This document shows, piece by piece, positions 34,545 to 48,300 of a stretch of 60,000 bases of DNA. The number at the start of each line of letters is the position of its first letter. The first letter of the stretch is position 1. The notes under the pieces are model-generated. The model ran no database searches. It saw only the letters and a program-made list of their open reading frames with translations, and was not told the DNA's origin. Origin of the DNA: Owenia fusiformis (lineage: Eukaryota; Annelida; Polychaeta; Sabellida; Oweniidae); the NCBI GenBank assembly GCA_903813345.2, contig CAIIXF020000008.1:15052822-15112821 (forward strand), read 5' to 3'. A program made the position numbers and the translations under genes.

Positions 34545-35691
34545 ATGTCATCTCGTAGGAAAATGGACAATAAAGGTAATATAATGTCACTAACAATTCC
34601 TTTGGATGGTTAGAGGTGTTACTAAGATGTTCTAGCAGGCGCAATTGGCCTAGAATTATAGTTGAAATATATTTTTATGTCCAAATTAAGAGATAAGGTA
34701 AACGTATAATGGTTTTCGATTTGTTTTTCTCATTCATACTCGCTTTAATTGATAATAGCCATACATAAGACATACTTGGGTCGGTAAATGGATGTGCATA
34801 TGCATAATATATTAAGTGTCAAAATATTAGGTCAAAATAGCACTTTTGAACAGCAAAATCTTCACTTAAACTTTGTCCTAAAAGATCCGAGGTTATCGGA
34901 CATCGGACCCGATGTGATCGACGAGTAATATTATAAAGATCCGAAAATATCTTGAGTAAAGGATCTCAGAATCCGAACATTACTTGAGTAAAATCTGTTG
35001 AGATCCGATTATATCGTCGAGTTTATGACGTGCTGATGAAAAAATAATAAACATACAATCTGCATCATTCATGTGAATCATTTTGTTGTGAACAATAAAT
35101 GAAACTGAAAAAAATATGGCTATCACCAGTTACCACTGCACATTTTTTTAAATAATCATTTATTTCAAATATATACTATACATACAATAATACAATAATA
35201 ACGTTTGACAAGGTTACAAGTAACATTATTGTCAAACTGAAAATTTTAATGTAGTTACATTCGTAATTTTTACTTTAGAAAGAAAGATTCATTATTTTAT
35301 TTAAAATGGTCAAGTTGTGTGCTTAATTAATGTGTAGAGTTTGGTTACGTGTCCAGTAGGTCTTTGGTGGATTGCAAAAATGACACACTTGCTTTGATTA
35401 TTAAAATATTAGTACCACTGCACATCGAAACATTGTATTTCAGGTCCTCGGTACAAATGCTTCCACTGTAGTTATAAATCACACGAGATTGATGACTTTG
35501 TGGTCCACTTCAGTCAGCACCATCCATTACTGAGTATTAAAGTTAATGTGCCTGAGTTAAATGGCAAAAAATGGATTTACAATGTTTTTGACTATGGTAT
35601 TGTATTATCAAAGAAAGATCACGGTTATTTTCGTTTCGAGGAAATGAAGCTTGTGAAGCTTGGGATTCTTCAAGTTGTGTTCTTTGAGTAG
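34545..35691 (+). CDS. Small C2H2 zinc-finger protein, two exons
   Basis: Exon 1 (34545-34575, ATG TCA TCT ...) ends at donor GTAATA in phase 1. Exon 2 (35444-35691) follows the acceptor TGTATTTCAG. The spliced product is 92 residues. It starts MSSRRKMDNK, then has a C2H2-like finger (YKCFHCSYKSHEIDDF...HFSQHH, about residues 14-37: Cys-x2-Cys and paired His), then a Trp/Phe-rich segment without known domain. A nucleic-acid or protein-binding role is inferred from the finger only. The gene lies wholly inside the 1,968-bp TIR unit and its start is 34 bp from the left TIR. The intron is 868 bp. Similar short N-terminal finger proteins are, to my recollection, multicopy in molluscs; unverified. 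Confidence 0.55.
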
Positions 35692-36356
35692 AATGGCGCT
35701 TGCAATGCAGAATTAAATGTTTTTGGGTTGCACTCTTACCATAGACACATAGGAAATATGGTGATTCAAGTGTAAGCATGAATTCAATGTTTTAAAGAAC
35801 TTTGCCGGAAACAGACGTTGACGTATAGTGCTGCGGGAATTATATCATATTATATTATATCCCGGTGCCAGGAGTATATGATAAATAAAAAGGAATATTT
35901 GTGATATCGTCATGATATTATATGCTCATTCGAAAGCTTACTCACTACCTCATCGGGTTCTACTCACGGTATAGTCGGAATAGCTCGGTGGTAGCTTCGG
36001 GTCCTATATAATCGTACTCGTGACATAGTCGGGTCTTTCATTTTCAACTTTCACCGGTGATTTCAATGATATGCAACGTATGGCAGTGAAATAAATATGA
36101 TACATTTACACCTATTGTATCTTTGAATCGAATGAAGTAAAGACAGCCATGGTTGTTACTTATTCAAGATGTAAATCATCATTCAACTATTTAAAAGTTG
36201 AATTTAGCGATTGGATAGTAAACATTGCGCTAAGTACTCATTATTTTGCAAACATGAGTGCCTGGAACAATAACTTTATCAGTTACACACAATTCTGTGT
36301 TTTATCTGTTTCTCATATTGAGAAATTCAAGATATAAACAAAAGTTTATAACTCAC

Positions 36357-36375
36357 CCCCTACATTTTCAGACAT
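36357..36375 (-). CDS. Candidate mirrored first exon (minus strand)
   Basis: Just inside the right TIR, reading leftward, ATG TCT GAA AAT GTA GGG G is followed by a consensus donor GTGAGT (36356-36351). As in the forward gene, the start codon begins MS and the exon ends in phase 1. No second exon was recognised between 35692 and 36350 on the minus strand. It may be a relic, or may splice to something further left. Confidence 0.3.
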
Positions 36376-36385
36376 CTTCGGGTCT

Positions 36386-36432
36386 TTGCTCGGCGGTAGG
36401 TTGTATATACACGGGTACTCTTTCCCCTCGTG
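36386..36432 (-). promoter_or_regulatory. Right 47-bp terminal repeat, mirrored promoter
   Basis: Exact inverted copy of 34465-34511, with the TATA-like box now directing transcription leftward, towards the zinc-finger exons. Two convergent transcripts would overlap. Confidence 0.45.
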
Positions 36433-36437
36433 AAACA

Positions 36438-39400
36438 TATTTTACATTACTCAAAGTAAATATTATTCGACTATCATTTTTTCTCGAATTGCTATCAGGT
36501 ATTTCGTTTTGAAGAGCCGTATTATTATGTCAAGTCAACATTAACTTGGTTCTTTTATTTGTTTTAAGTTGAATTCTTAAGTAAATATAATCGAAAAGTT
36601 GGACCTACCCTGACCAAATTTATTATTTTGACATTATTTTGATTTCCTGATACACAAATATAAAAAGCCAATTCAATGTTGATAATACTTCCAAGGGTGG
36701 GGCCAGGACCAAACAGTAAGGTACATCATCCGACTGTTATCATCTGTTCTGTTATATGTTACATACAATGTAACCTTTTTATAAGAGTGACAATCTCAAT
36801 CTCACCTCTGGGATGGTTTTTGAGTGTTAAAGGTACGGTACAATACAATTGGCTAACCTATCAAAATATGATTACTATGTACTGGGCATTTCAGCAATTC
36901 TGATTTGATATCATATAACTCGCCACATAAGACATTTCTATGTGACCCTCATTCACAAATCTTGAATGGCTTACGTGTACTAAGTGAGAGGGTCCGTAAA
37001 CGTGTTTTTAAGTTTTGAATAATGAATCCACATAAAAACAACATCACACAATATCTCGTGTGCACTAGGAGACCCATTTTCGTGGTTTCTATGTATGACA
37101 TGTCATTGAATAACTATTTTAATTAATGCTAGCATAATCTTTTAGGTTGAATTCAATATGAGAATGTTTGTTCTACGCGTCTATTGATTCTAGACCAATT
37201 TTATGTAAAGTAAACAAAGCCTCCCAAACTTCAAGGAGCGGCTATAATGTTAAATGATGACGAGAATATTGTTAAACTGCTAAAATAGTTGATACGTATT
37301 GCGTGTTGTTCAGTTTTTTGTTGAGATTATTCTTATTCAACCTTTTGAAGTCTACTCGCGTATAAAAAATGTAATTTCAATATAAATAAAGGTTTTTATC
37401 TAGCTGTTGAAATTATTCAACCATTTAGGTAAACATGTTTTTATCAAAATAAAAATAGATTTTTGTGCGGTCGTTAGCATAGAATCCAACTGAAATCTGG
37501 CAATAGTATAATGCATAATAAAAACGAAACAGAATTAGGAAATTTTCCAAGTAACAATTAAAAAACGAAGAAAGAAAGAAATATTTGAATTTTTTCCTGG
37601 TTTGGTTAACTTATACTTGGTCTTTGTACCCGAAAAAAGGATGTGAGTATTTTGTCAGTGACAAATGCTAGAATCATATCCGTTTTGTGATAAACCGATT
37701 CAAACAGGTGGCTTGGATTGAATAACAATGTCTTCCTTGACTAAGAGGAACATTGTTACACTCATGCCCTGCATGCTTTGCGATGTGAGCTCGGGAAAAC
37801 AACAATAAAAAAGTTGAATGTGTAGCGAGCAGACTTCAAGTGACGTTGTTAAAACAAGGTCGGTGACTCAATGACAATCTAATATTCGTGTTCTAAACTA
37901 CAACCTTTGAATATCCTTATCAGTACGTTTACATAATTGATAACGGCATAAAAATGGCGGATTCTTCTGAGACCTAAATAAAACAGAAAAGTAGGGCCAT
38001 AAGGGCAATCTGAGGTCAGTCAAATAGTTGTGGTCAGTTTTTACACGTAACCAAACCATACCCCGGTGTCCTGAAAATGCCATATCGTTTTTGATATCCT
38101 GATAATAAATGATTCGTCGAGCAAGCCTATTCAGTTTGACCACCGAACAGCTGCTTACATAATATTTTGTGAATATATTCGTAAAAGCCTGAAAACCAAG
38201 CTGGGACTAATCAAACATACAGATAGTGCTATAAAACCCCAAAGTACTTTTTATGATGGAGTAGTCTATAGTTACATCGCAGTGATGTAATCAGTAACAT
38301 GGACTATTTCGGTAACGCACCGAGTTGACCCCAACTAGGCTGTACCGATCCCCGATGGATGTAATAAATAAAACATATACCCGTCTCTAATTGATAGCTA
38401 TAAGATGACCGGCGATTTGAAACGTCTCTTCTAAACCGGTTTTGTCATAAACATATTCGATTCTTTGTGATGCTAATCAGCGAATATACCTGTCTGTTAA
38501 GTGTAATTCAATTACGTATTCTTTTGGAAAAGACAACCTCTGTTATAACTAACTATTTCCACTGCGGCCCACTCATATTATAGCCATCTTGATTCACCAC
38601 GGTATATTACCTCATCCTGACAAGTCATAACAACATAATGTGTCCTTGCCACCATAATGCCAGGCAATAAACACACTCTGTTACCTAATATTAGCCACAC
38701 GTGTCCTTAACTGTTATGATAATATAAACGCCTAGAGTGTATAGTCCAGACGCTATTATATAACCATGCGGTAAAATGCCTTCATTGAGTAGTCATAACA
38801 TTACGGTCTCGTGGTCAACATTATGTAATCGGCTAGACTGTATTATATAAGGTAGAATAACACGTGTACTGAATAACCCGTGAGTATAATTTAGATAGGG
38901 GATTGGTATTGGGATGGTTTACATCATTGTGGCATAAGGTTAGCTATTCGGGCTCGGTTATTTCCTCTTTTTGAAAATGTGGTCATTCGGCACATCTAAT
39001 GCGTATGTAAGATAGTTCCAAATAAAGAAAGTTTTTGTGGTTAAACATTGCGCCGGGATTCTGTTATAATAAGTTCTTTGTTCGCTGTTTTCATTTTAAA
39101 ACCACATCCCAAGCTTCAATTTTTTCTTTCAGATCCGTAATAAGAAATCTAAGAACACTTTATAATGAATAATGACATCAATTCATTGTGACAATAACGC
39201 AAATATGAAAGGGTGTCAACGCAATCTAAAAAGCCTAAACGCAACAACAACCTGGCCATTTATAAAATTGCGCATGTTGTATTGAAAAGCCAACACTGCT
39301 AGAGGGGTTAGGTCATTTTTTATTGCGAAGAAACATAAAAGGGTTTCATTACATTCAATTCAAATAAAAAATAAATGAAGGCTGTTTGAGTCAGTGTAGT

Positions 39401-41202
39401 GGAATTTTTTATATTACCGAGGCGTCGACTAGGTGATTTGAGGGTCGTTTGTTAGGTCTTATACCCAGTGGTCATCTAGCGTTACATCGCAGGATCAGGG
39501 CATATAAAGGCTATCGTGGTTACCTAGAGTTTATACTATTTGGGAGCCGGTTTGGCCATATGTATGTTCCCTGACCCGACCTGAACTTCGACTGACCCTC
39601 TTATTAGACTAGTCTGTTTGACCAGCCCGTGCTGCTAAGATTTTCGGCAACATTTCATCCGACTGCGGTTGAAACACAAAACCCATGTGTACCAAGAAGC
39701 CAAGCTAACGCAATCGGATCATCGATTACATATGACTCAAACGAAACTAAGATTACACAGAGTTATCCTAAAAACTAGGTTAAGTACTTGAACAGTGATA
39801 ACATCAGTTGTTACATAATATTTATGTTATTTAATAAAATATCCATAATATCCTATTTGATATGTCAGATATCCTGAGGACAAGGTAGATGGACATAAAG
39901 CAGGAGTAATGTTTGTTCAACCTACGATAAACAAAGGTCCAGAGTAATTGAGATGGCCATAAATTTGACCAGAGTGATTGGCGAGTTATATATAAACGTC
40001 AACAACTTTGTTATCTAAACACATAAATTTGATATGTAGTTTTATTAACAAGGCCATATGCACTCTTACAATCATGCTTTAGATTCCCTTTGAATATTAA
40101 AAACATCTTTTATTACCCAGTGTCAATATACAAAAGCCATAATATGATATATAGTATATATGATTATTGCCATGGTGTAGGTGTTCTATGTTTCAGTGGG
40201 GAAATTAGTTTTGCTTTTATCAGAAAGCTGTTTCAACAATCGATTCATTATATAATAGATGCAGTCCGAATAATCAGCCTGCTACATTGCCTTGTATTTT
40301 GCAAACATACTATTATGTTTTCATCAAGCTATCATATCGAGGCTCTCACCTTTTGGCCCCCAAGTATGCAATTCTTCTGTCCTTATGCAACCTCTGAATG
40401 GTCCCAGGCCTGACCAATGTCAGAACATCTTCTATCTAGCTATTCTGAGGATTACTCATTTCCACACTGGTTTTTAATATGCTTTTTACAACGAGCTTTT
40501 CTATTGGTTATTCGGTTGAGATTCTCAAAAGGCATTCATATTCATTAGCTGTCGTCACAAAAGGTCGTGGGTTCAATTCAGTTCATATGAAGGAGTTTAC
40601 CTAATAGTTAAGCAACACTAGAACAGGGGACAAAGCGGCAGCATTATCTCTCGGAGCAGGATTACATAACATATTATTTAATGTCTAAGGATGATGTAAT
40701 AACGCGGTAAGACATAATATTCGATCTCATTCATAAGCATCAAGATATCTCACTCGTAGTAAATTGTTGTTGATATGTTAACTCAAAAAAAGTATTTAGA
40801 ATGTCCATTTGGCCTATATATCGTTGCGGCCATTTTATTGATTAAAAATGACCACGTAATCACAACAAAAATGCATCCATCTTGTTTTCAATAACTCAAC
40901 AATTAAACTAATAAAATATTTTAGAATGATAGCAGGGATTTATTTCTAATGTTGATATGCACAGCACGTGTGTACAAGAAAACAGAAAGTTGTAGTAGTT
41001 CAGTAACAAAAAATCGGTATGTTGATGGTAATGTGGAAATGCATCGATCGATATGTTAGTACTAAAGTGAATTATCACAAAGCGGGAAATGCTCAAAATG
41101 GTAAACAACTCTTTTATATGCCGTGTGCGTAATACTTATTTTTCGTTATGTAAACCGGGTATGTAAACAAGAGACTGTATGTCACATTTTTGTTTTTTGT
41201 AG
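36438..41202. other. Region upstream of the bZIP gene, no gene seen
   Basis: About 4.8 kb without a recognisable gene, satellite or TIR element. It ends at a 3' splice site (TTTTTGTTTTTTGTAG, ending 41202), so part of it is an intron in the 5' UTR of the bZIP gene. Enhancers are likely for a gene of this class but cannot be read from sequence alone. Confidence 0.5.
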
Positions 41203-41247
41203 ACGTCTAAGAGTTTCGACTAAACAAAGGGCTATATATATTACGCA

Positions 41248-42333
41248 ATGATGGATGTTGAACGACGTGAGGTCAAGGCAGAGCCACTTAGTCCGCCACA
41301 AACAGATGAAGAATCTTCTGCAAACCAACCAAGTCCTCATTCTGCCCCCAGTGAACATTCCATAATAAATGGGCATATTTCCGATGAGTCAGATGCTCCT
41401 CTAGACTTTTCTCTCAAGAGAAAGAGTAGCACAGAAGATACAGACAGTGAACATGATATAAAATCAAAAATCAAAGTTGAACCGAGTGAAGATAAGTATG
41501 CAAAGATAGGACAACCTCAGTTGGCCTCACCTGGTAGTATCCCAGGGACTGTCAATGGTCACAGCTTTGGCACAGGAGGTGTCGTCTTCCCAGGTATGTC
41601 ACCGGGGTCTGCTCATGCAAATGTAGATGATGATGGTCAGGAAGGAATGAATAACAACCAGAGGCCATTCAAGGTCTACCCAAAAACTGAAGGTGTATCA
41701 CTACCCATTGGATATTATGGCATCCCAGGTCTAAGTATGCCTGGTGGCGAACAGACCAACGGCACTGCTCAATCCATGACAGCTATGTCAGAAGAACTTT
41801 TCAATCAATACCGACAGCAGATATTACAGGCTCAGGAATCACTTAAACATTTGACTGATAAGAAAAGTCGCCTAAAAATTGACCCAACCTCTATCCTGGC
41901 TAATTCTACCTCTTTGGCATCAATGGCAGCAGCAGCTGCAGCTGTGAATGGCACAAGTAGTGGCACCACATCTACCTCACCCCCATCCCTTCTGCTCACC
42001 ACATCCGGAGCTTCATCTTCCGCAAGCTCAACCCCTTCTTCCTCCCCTGCCCCTTCTGTGCCTTCTTTACCAATGATGCGTGCGACCCCACAGAAATCGA
42101 ACAGAAAACGTCCAAACGTTCTGCCGGACAACCAAAAGGATGCTGCCTACTGGGAAAGACGTCGGAAGAATAACGATGCTGCAAAGAGGTCCAGAGATGC
42201 AAGAAGGGCCAAGGAAGACGAAATAGCTATCCGAGCTGCATTCCTTGAACAAGAAAATTTAAAGCTGAGAGTAGAAGTGGCTGCTCTAAAAAACGAGACT
42301 GCAAAATTAAGATGTATGCTCTACAATAGTTAG
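41248..42333 (+). CDS. PAR-type bZIP transcription factor (giant/CES-2/HLF group)
   Basis: 361 residues in one exon. An acceptor-like TAG at 41202 implies a spliced 5' UTR. The C-terminus is a bZIP domain: an extended basic stretch ([20 protein letters not shown], about 287-306), the signature NNDAAKRSR (308-316), [19 protein letters not shown] as in PAR factors, and leucines every seven residues at 333, 340, 347 and 354. The N-terminus has PLDFSLKR (51-58), similar to CtBP-binding PxDLS motifs, and two sumoylation-type sites (VKAE 9-12, IKVE 75-78). The middle is a low-complexity Ala/Ser/Thr/Pro region. It should dimerise and bind PAR-type sites in the nucleus, possibly as a repressor. Subgroup (giant, CES-2, HLF/TEF) is not resolved; NFIL3 is less likely because its basic region differs. 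ATG codons at 41248 and 41251 are adjacent. Confidence 0.95.
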   Translation: MMDVERREVKAEPLSPPQTDEESSANQPSPHSAPSEHSIINGHISDESDAPLDFSLKRKSSTEDTDSEHDIKSKIKVEPSEDKYAKIGQPQLASPGSIPGTVNGHSFGTGGVVFPGMSPGSAHANVDDDGQEGMNNNQRPFKVYPKTEGVSLPIGYYGIPGLSMPGGEQTNGTAQSMTAMSEELFNQYRQQILQAQESLKHLTDKKSRLKIDPTSILANSTSLASMAAAAAAVNGTSSGTTSTSPPSLLLTTSGASSSASSTPSSSPAPSVPSLPMMRATPQKSNRKRPNVLPDNQKDAAYWERRRKNNDAAKRSRDARRAKEDEIAIRAAFLEQENLKLRVEVAALKNETAKLRCMLYNS

Positions 42334-45300
42334 AGGATACATGTACTGTGTGGAGGGGTATGCTTTACACATTTTAGGTGAGATAAGTGAATTCAAGTAT
42401 TTATGTTAACTACCATAAAATATTTTTATTTGCAACGCTTAGTTATAATCACTTCACCGGAACAATAACAAAACCATATACAACACAATTCGATGTAGAT
42501 CTTTTTAAAAGGATGCCAGAAAATAGTTCATTTATATTATCATAATAGGTTAATGAGATCGATATTCAGCGCAAATAACTGTCATTGAGAAAGATAATAC
42601 TATGTCGTTATAAATGCATTCATTTTTATGGCCTATGCAATGTATTTTATGTCCATTTTCATTTTTTTGCTCAATTGATTCTCATGTGATATTAATAATC
42701 TAAGTTGTGTAACAGCTCGTGATCCGACCAATTTTAATAATTACCCTTTTCGTTGTAAAAGAGTTCTAATTGAAAATCCTTTATTCTAGTACCGAATTCC
42801 TACAATTTTTCTGACCTTTTGTTATAAATCGGTCACGCTTCTTGTTCTACAATCCCAATTGATTTTAAGGTGTTGCACAAAAGCCTGATTATTACTTGAT
42901 ACATGGCATAGAAGGGTCAATACAATATGCAACTCCATTCCTTTGTTAATTGTACATGCATGAAAAAGAATCGATATTCATTATTGAATACGATGGACGA
43001 ACTTTACATCATGTCGATTGGTTGTATGTCAAGAATTCAAATGTGTCATGATAGATCAGCTGTGGTTCAGATTAGATAAAAACAATTCTTAACAAGCGTG
43101 TTTATCAAGTTTGAAGCAGAATATTTTCAATTTATCACTCTGAATAAATGTAAATAAATCATATATATCGGTGATTACACAAACATTGAGTGGTAACGTT
43201 GCATAAAAACATAGTCATCACTGCGATCAATGTCGACGTGATAATGGTAGTTAACATAAAATTCATTGAATTTTACCTTCACAAGTAAATGGCATTCACT
43301 TTCACATGAACTTGAAAAGGAATCTAAGTTACATTCCTTTTCTATGTTAACTTCAGGGACGAACTGAAATATGCATTCAGTAATTTCATCTTAGTAGGTA
43401 TAATCTACAGGGTCATGTGGAACCTCAGAGATCCATTATTTTGTATATACAGGGTATTCCACACGACCCATCTTTTACATACTTTATAACTCGTTATATA
43501 GTTGGTATAGTTTTTTCATAACAAAACAATGGGGTTTTAAGCATGTTAAGATTGATGTTTGTAAAATTGTAACTTAGAAGTAAAAGGGGATGTAACTTTT
43601 GTTGCCATAGGAATGTCCAGTGCCATATAAAGAGAAAAGGATGTGTTATGATCAAGCAAAAATAGAACACATCCTTTTGTTCTTTAACTTCATTTCCTAG
43701 TACAATCTCAGTTGAAGTATTGTTTATATTTTAAGTTCCTATAAGGACAAACCATAACCTAACTTGCCAAAGTACTGTGATCCGATCGGTCCACAACACA
43801 ACAAAAGACTATGGTCAGATTAGGCAGGTTGTGGCACTTAACCAGGCTACCGATATTGGTCAGGACAGCCTTTTGGTGCCTATTTATACTCATTGCACTG
43901 TACTCGCTAACCTAACCATGCTATAAACTAACCATAACTTTCTACCAGCATCATGTAACTAACTTTCAAGTGGTCTTATAGCATTAATTATGTCATAAAA
44001 ATCTATTTTGATATCTATTTTATGCAAATTGAAATTCCAGTGGAATTTTGAAGTATAGTCTTATTACTAGCAACCATTTTTGAATTGAAGTGCCATTTGT
44101 AGCTTAAATATATAAAAAAGCCTCGCGAATGTTGTAATAAACAGGACGTGATTAGACTATCAATTATCATCTAATATAAAAAATACTTCGCAATTTCCAC
44201 CAAAATTACTCATAATTGGCATACGAGTGAGTGACATCATGTTGAATCATCGAGTCAGGTTGACCCTCAGACATCTATGTTCTTTGTCGTCTCATGTGAA
44301 TTTAGTTTACTCAATGGGGTGATGGTTTACATACCTTCCTATATCAATGATGTAAGGTCTCTCAAAAGACATCATAATATTTATCAATTCATGTGAGCTG
44401 GAGGACAGGGCATAATTGACCTTGGACTGGGTTATTCGTTTATGCTTTGTGTTCGTATTCAATGCAACTTAAAAAAGAGGTTGAATAACAACCCTTTCAA
44501 GTTTGGTTTAGATGAACATAAGGAATTTTTGTTTAGTAAAAAACAACCAAAGTGCATTTTTCATTCCACCTTACAAACCAAAACTACCTCAGTAACCTCA
44601 GTAACGTGGTGTGTTCATTAGCACCATACCAATAGTATGGCTTTTTCTACTTTCTTGTTATACGTAACTTTAGTCAAAAACAAAAGAAGACACGTTGTTA
44701 TATATTCAAATTAAAGTTGATCATAAAATTGAAGTTAACTGTCGATTTATTCAGCTTTTTAGTCATATGATACAATCTATGGTGCTTTAAAAGCCCAGTG
44801 AAATGATACCAAAAATACGTGAACTGCTGGAAAATAAGACTTGCAATTGATGTCATGTGTTTCTAATAATCATGGTATCTTAACTGAACTAACCTATGTA
44901 CATATCCTAACCAGCTTTATATGTGTAGATACTTCTAGCTTTGCTTTTTAGTTGTTTAGAATACAGTTATGGTTAAAAAGTCACATACCTAATATACGCC
45001 AATTGGCTATATATACGTAAATATGTTTACGTTTCAAGTTTAAACATACACAGCCTATGGCATACAAACTCCCAAAACACGTATCACATTCATTATTGAA
45101 ATATTTTTGTATACTCGATTGAAAAATAAAGTTGTTTGATAGCGGTCATGAGCTTGCTACACAAAGGTCAATTCAAACATCACATCATATAGATCAGTGC
45201 AACACCCGGTCATAAATAAGACATATTCTCGTTAATAGCTAACAGTGGCAAGGCCATATTACATATGCTGGCTTGTGAAGCACTTGCAGTTTCAGTGCAA

Positions 45301-48300
45301 AGTGGCAATGGCATTAACTGTAAGCCCGTAACGTCAGTATATTGTCAGTTTTTCTAGCCAATGGCCATAAAGCTATCAACCTTCCCCATATTAAACTTCA
45401 TAAAACCACTTGTCTCATAAATATTCTGGTCAAAGATGGGTCAATGCACAGTGATATTTTCCCACTCTCTGGTACATCGTGATTGTCAACTACAAATCAC
45501 TCCAGTCATCATTCAACTCAACCAATCCACGTGGACATATCGAGAGTGTCATTTAATCGATCTTTACCTTATTTTATGAAAATGTTTGCCATTTTTTATA
45601 TTATCTATACATCAATATTTCATCGATGGGAGTTGCATCTGTTATCGCATGATGGCTATTATGTGTATAATAAAGTCCAAGGGCATAGCTTTATATTACA
45701 TGATTTTTTACTCAGTAAATATGAATACCCATTTGACATGAAATGAAGTTAGATATTAATATGGTGGTACCTGGCTGTCGTATACCGATTAAAATATTAC
45801 CTATTATATATGCGTATATAAATGTATATTCTGCTCATAAAATATTGATTGTATAAAATTATCAGGCTTGGTTTTGATACAAGATTGTTACTGTTACGAT
45901 CCAACAGTAAAAATATCAATAGGTTGTTTGTTTTAACCGAGTATGACCTTTAGAGTATTACATCACTTATTGACCCGTTGTCAATACGTTGCTAAGTGTT
46001 TCCCATAAAATATATTAATGTGCTTCATTTGCGTCAGCAGCACTGACCGTTGTTTTATTGATTACTGGCAACATTGTTTAGAAGCGTGTTATGTTGTGCA
46101 ATATGCCGAGGCATAGCTAGCTGTGGTAACAATGAACTGAAATCAGATAATTAAATCTAATGGAACGCTAGCAAGCCTAGTTGCACTTCAGAGGCCAAAG
46201 AAACCATCAGTAGCCTAAAGCGGAAGGTCAAGCCACGCGCCAGTTATATAACAGCTACATAGCTAGAATGCTACTTCTGTAAAACATCGACTTTGTAGTT
46301 GCAGGTCGTATAGTACATTTGCAATTGTTGTATTATTCAGAAAAAGTAAAAGGTATTAGGATGTATATTCATTTTAACATGTGCTTCGAAAAACTGTGCC
46401 ATTTACTCGTCACTTCAGAAGGGGTTTAAAGTGTTGAATTTCACCATTTATGGTGTTATTTACAATTGTGTTCAGAGTGCCATGTGCCATAGGCCAGTAT
46501 AACACAGAATGGTGTATATAGTTGAGTCTTTTTGTATTTCAAGAACTAAAAATGTAAAACATTTAATAAGTGACATTTAGAATACAAATTTACTTTGTCT
46601 GTTCGTTGTAGAACAGCTTTGTTGATTGCCAAACATATTTAGTGTTTATAATTACATTTATTTCATCCATTAAAATGGACTGTGTAAAATTGATTACTTT
46701 ACACTTTAAACAATATGATGATTTTCATCTAAAATAGGCCTTTGTATAATTTAATTTATTTAACAAGATTGTTACGTTTTAAGATATTCAATATTTGTTT
46801 GTGCAATCGTCCGACAGGCTAGGTAAATTTACTGTAAACTAATTCTTGTTTTCTTCTGATATTACCTTAGTATCTGTACCTTAGTAATACAAACGTTATA
46901 TATTTCAAAATATTGGAAAATGTACAGAGATATTCTTAACTCAATTAAGTCATTTTTCAAGGTAGAACAACAATTGGATTATGCATAATATAAGGAGAAT
47001 GTATTTTTAAGAAAGTGCCATAGTGGATTCGAGGGGGCCATAACACTGTAATGTATGCTGTAGACATTAGTTTTTGCATGAGTAGATAGCTAAATAGTAT
47101 TTTGATTAGGCATTTTGCACAATATAGGTATCAGCTGCTTTATTCTTGCATTATATTTTATTCCCTCATATATAACCTTAAATATATTTAGAAACGGTTG
47201 TATAGGTAAACATTGCATGAAATACTGGTACATGTATAAAATAATATTTGAGTTTTTGTATTTTACTTTAATTGTGAAGACTCAATTTGTCATTAAGTGA
47301 TGTTTATTCAGCTTGTGGGTTTATAGATCGATTATATTATACGTAACAATGTATAATAAACTCTTTAGAATAGTGATTCAGCGTCAATGTATGAAAGTTG
47401 TTATTAATGAAATTTTATTGTGACATTATAATATCAACATGTCAGCTTATATGTGTATATTTATGGTAATTACAAATATTCAGGACTTCAAGTGGAAAAT
47501 GAAATATATTTGCATTGTGAAAAATCAATCTTATAATGGTATAATACTAAATCGTTGTACCATATGTAAGCATTCATTCTTATTTTTATGTATACAATAT
47601 GGTTTGAATATTATGTGTACGGAATATGGAAATTGAAGACATCTTGTCTTTGTTTTAACATGTTATATGTTGGATGGATAACAGTTTAGTATTTACAGTA
47701 TTGAGTGAACATGGAGACAATAAACTCACGACTGAAATATTATCATGAACTGTAAATTAAATTACAATGTTTTGTTGTTATTTAACACTCCTTTTAAAAA
47801 AAGTGTATCAAATCAGTCTCAAATCAGATCTCGTATTGCTATTAAAAGCCAGTGGTGATACATCAGGATTAGCCGCAGTTGAGGCTGAGCATTGGATTTG
47901 ACTGCCATCTTTAAATTTAAAAGTAACTTATTTTAAATACTCCAAAAATGTTCCATTTTCTTGATAGTTTTTGATATGATATATGCCATCTTTGGAATAA
48001 TTATGAATATCAAACATGTAGATCTTAGTGTTAGTTTCGTATATCTAGTGACGGTACTCATTAGTGTTACGTCGGATGTGACAGTTGGCTAAATGAATTA
48101 TCAAGAATTGAGTACCTGTATTATTTTCACCAATGTGTATAAATTGCTAAAACTCACTGTTGCCAGTACATGAATAGTTGAATTATTTTATTAGCATCAG
48201 CATCCATATCAATTGGAATTTATCGAAAAACCTTGCATCCAGAACGTCTTTTACATGATTTAATAAGAAATTTGTTGAGAAGTAAGTCCAATCCTTGAAT

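Larger units (their letters stand above)
34465..36432. mobile_element. 1,968-bp unit with 47-bp perfect TIRs carrying a zinc-finger gene
   Basis: The left TIR (34465-34511) and right TIR (36386-36432) are perfect inverted copies over 47 bp, starting CACGAGGGGAAAGAG and including GTGTATATACAACC and TACCGCCGAGCAA. AAACA flanks both outer ends. The unit contains a spliced forward mini-gene and a mirrored candidate first exon on the minus strand near the right end. A non-autonomous DNA transposon is the simplest reading. Terminal CAC and a 5-bp duplication also occur in Transib/RAG-related elements, but the rest of the TIR does not clearly match. The alternative is a locally duplicated, inverted promoter. 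Confidence 0.6.

Noticed and set aside
40090-40413. 107-codon forward open frame upstream of the bZIP gene
   Set aside because: No recognisable domain, no splice sites fitting it, composition like flanking DNA.
40520-40590. tRNA-like sequence with GGGTTCAATTC (B-box-like)
   Set aside because: No cloverleaf can be drawn: the acceptor arms do not pair and the A box is poor. At best a worn SINE head.
41230-41241. TATA box (CTATATATAT) for the bZIP gene
   Set aside because: It lies only about 10 bp before the ATG and downstream of a 3' splice site, so it is in the 5' UTR.
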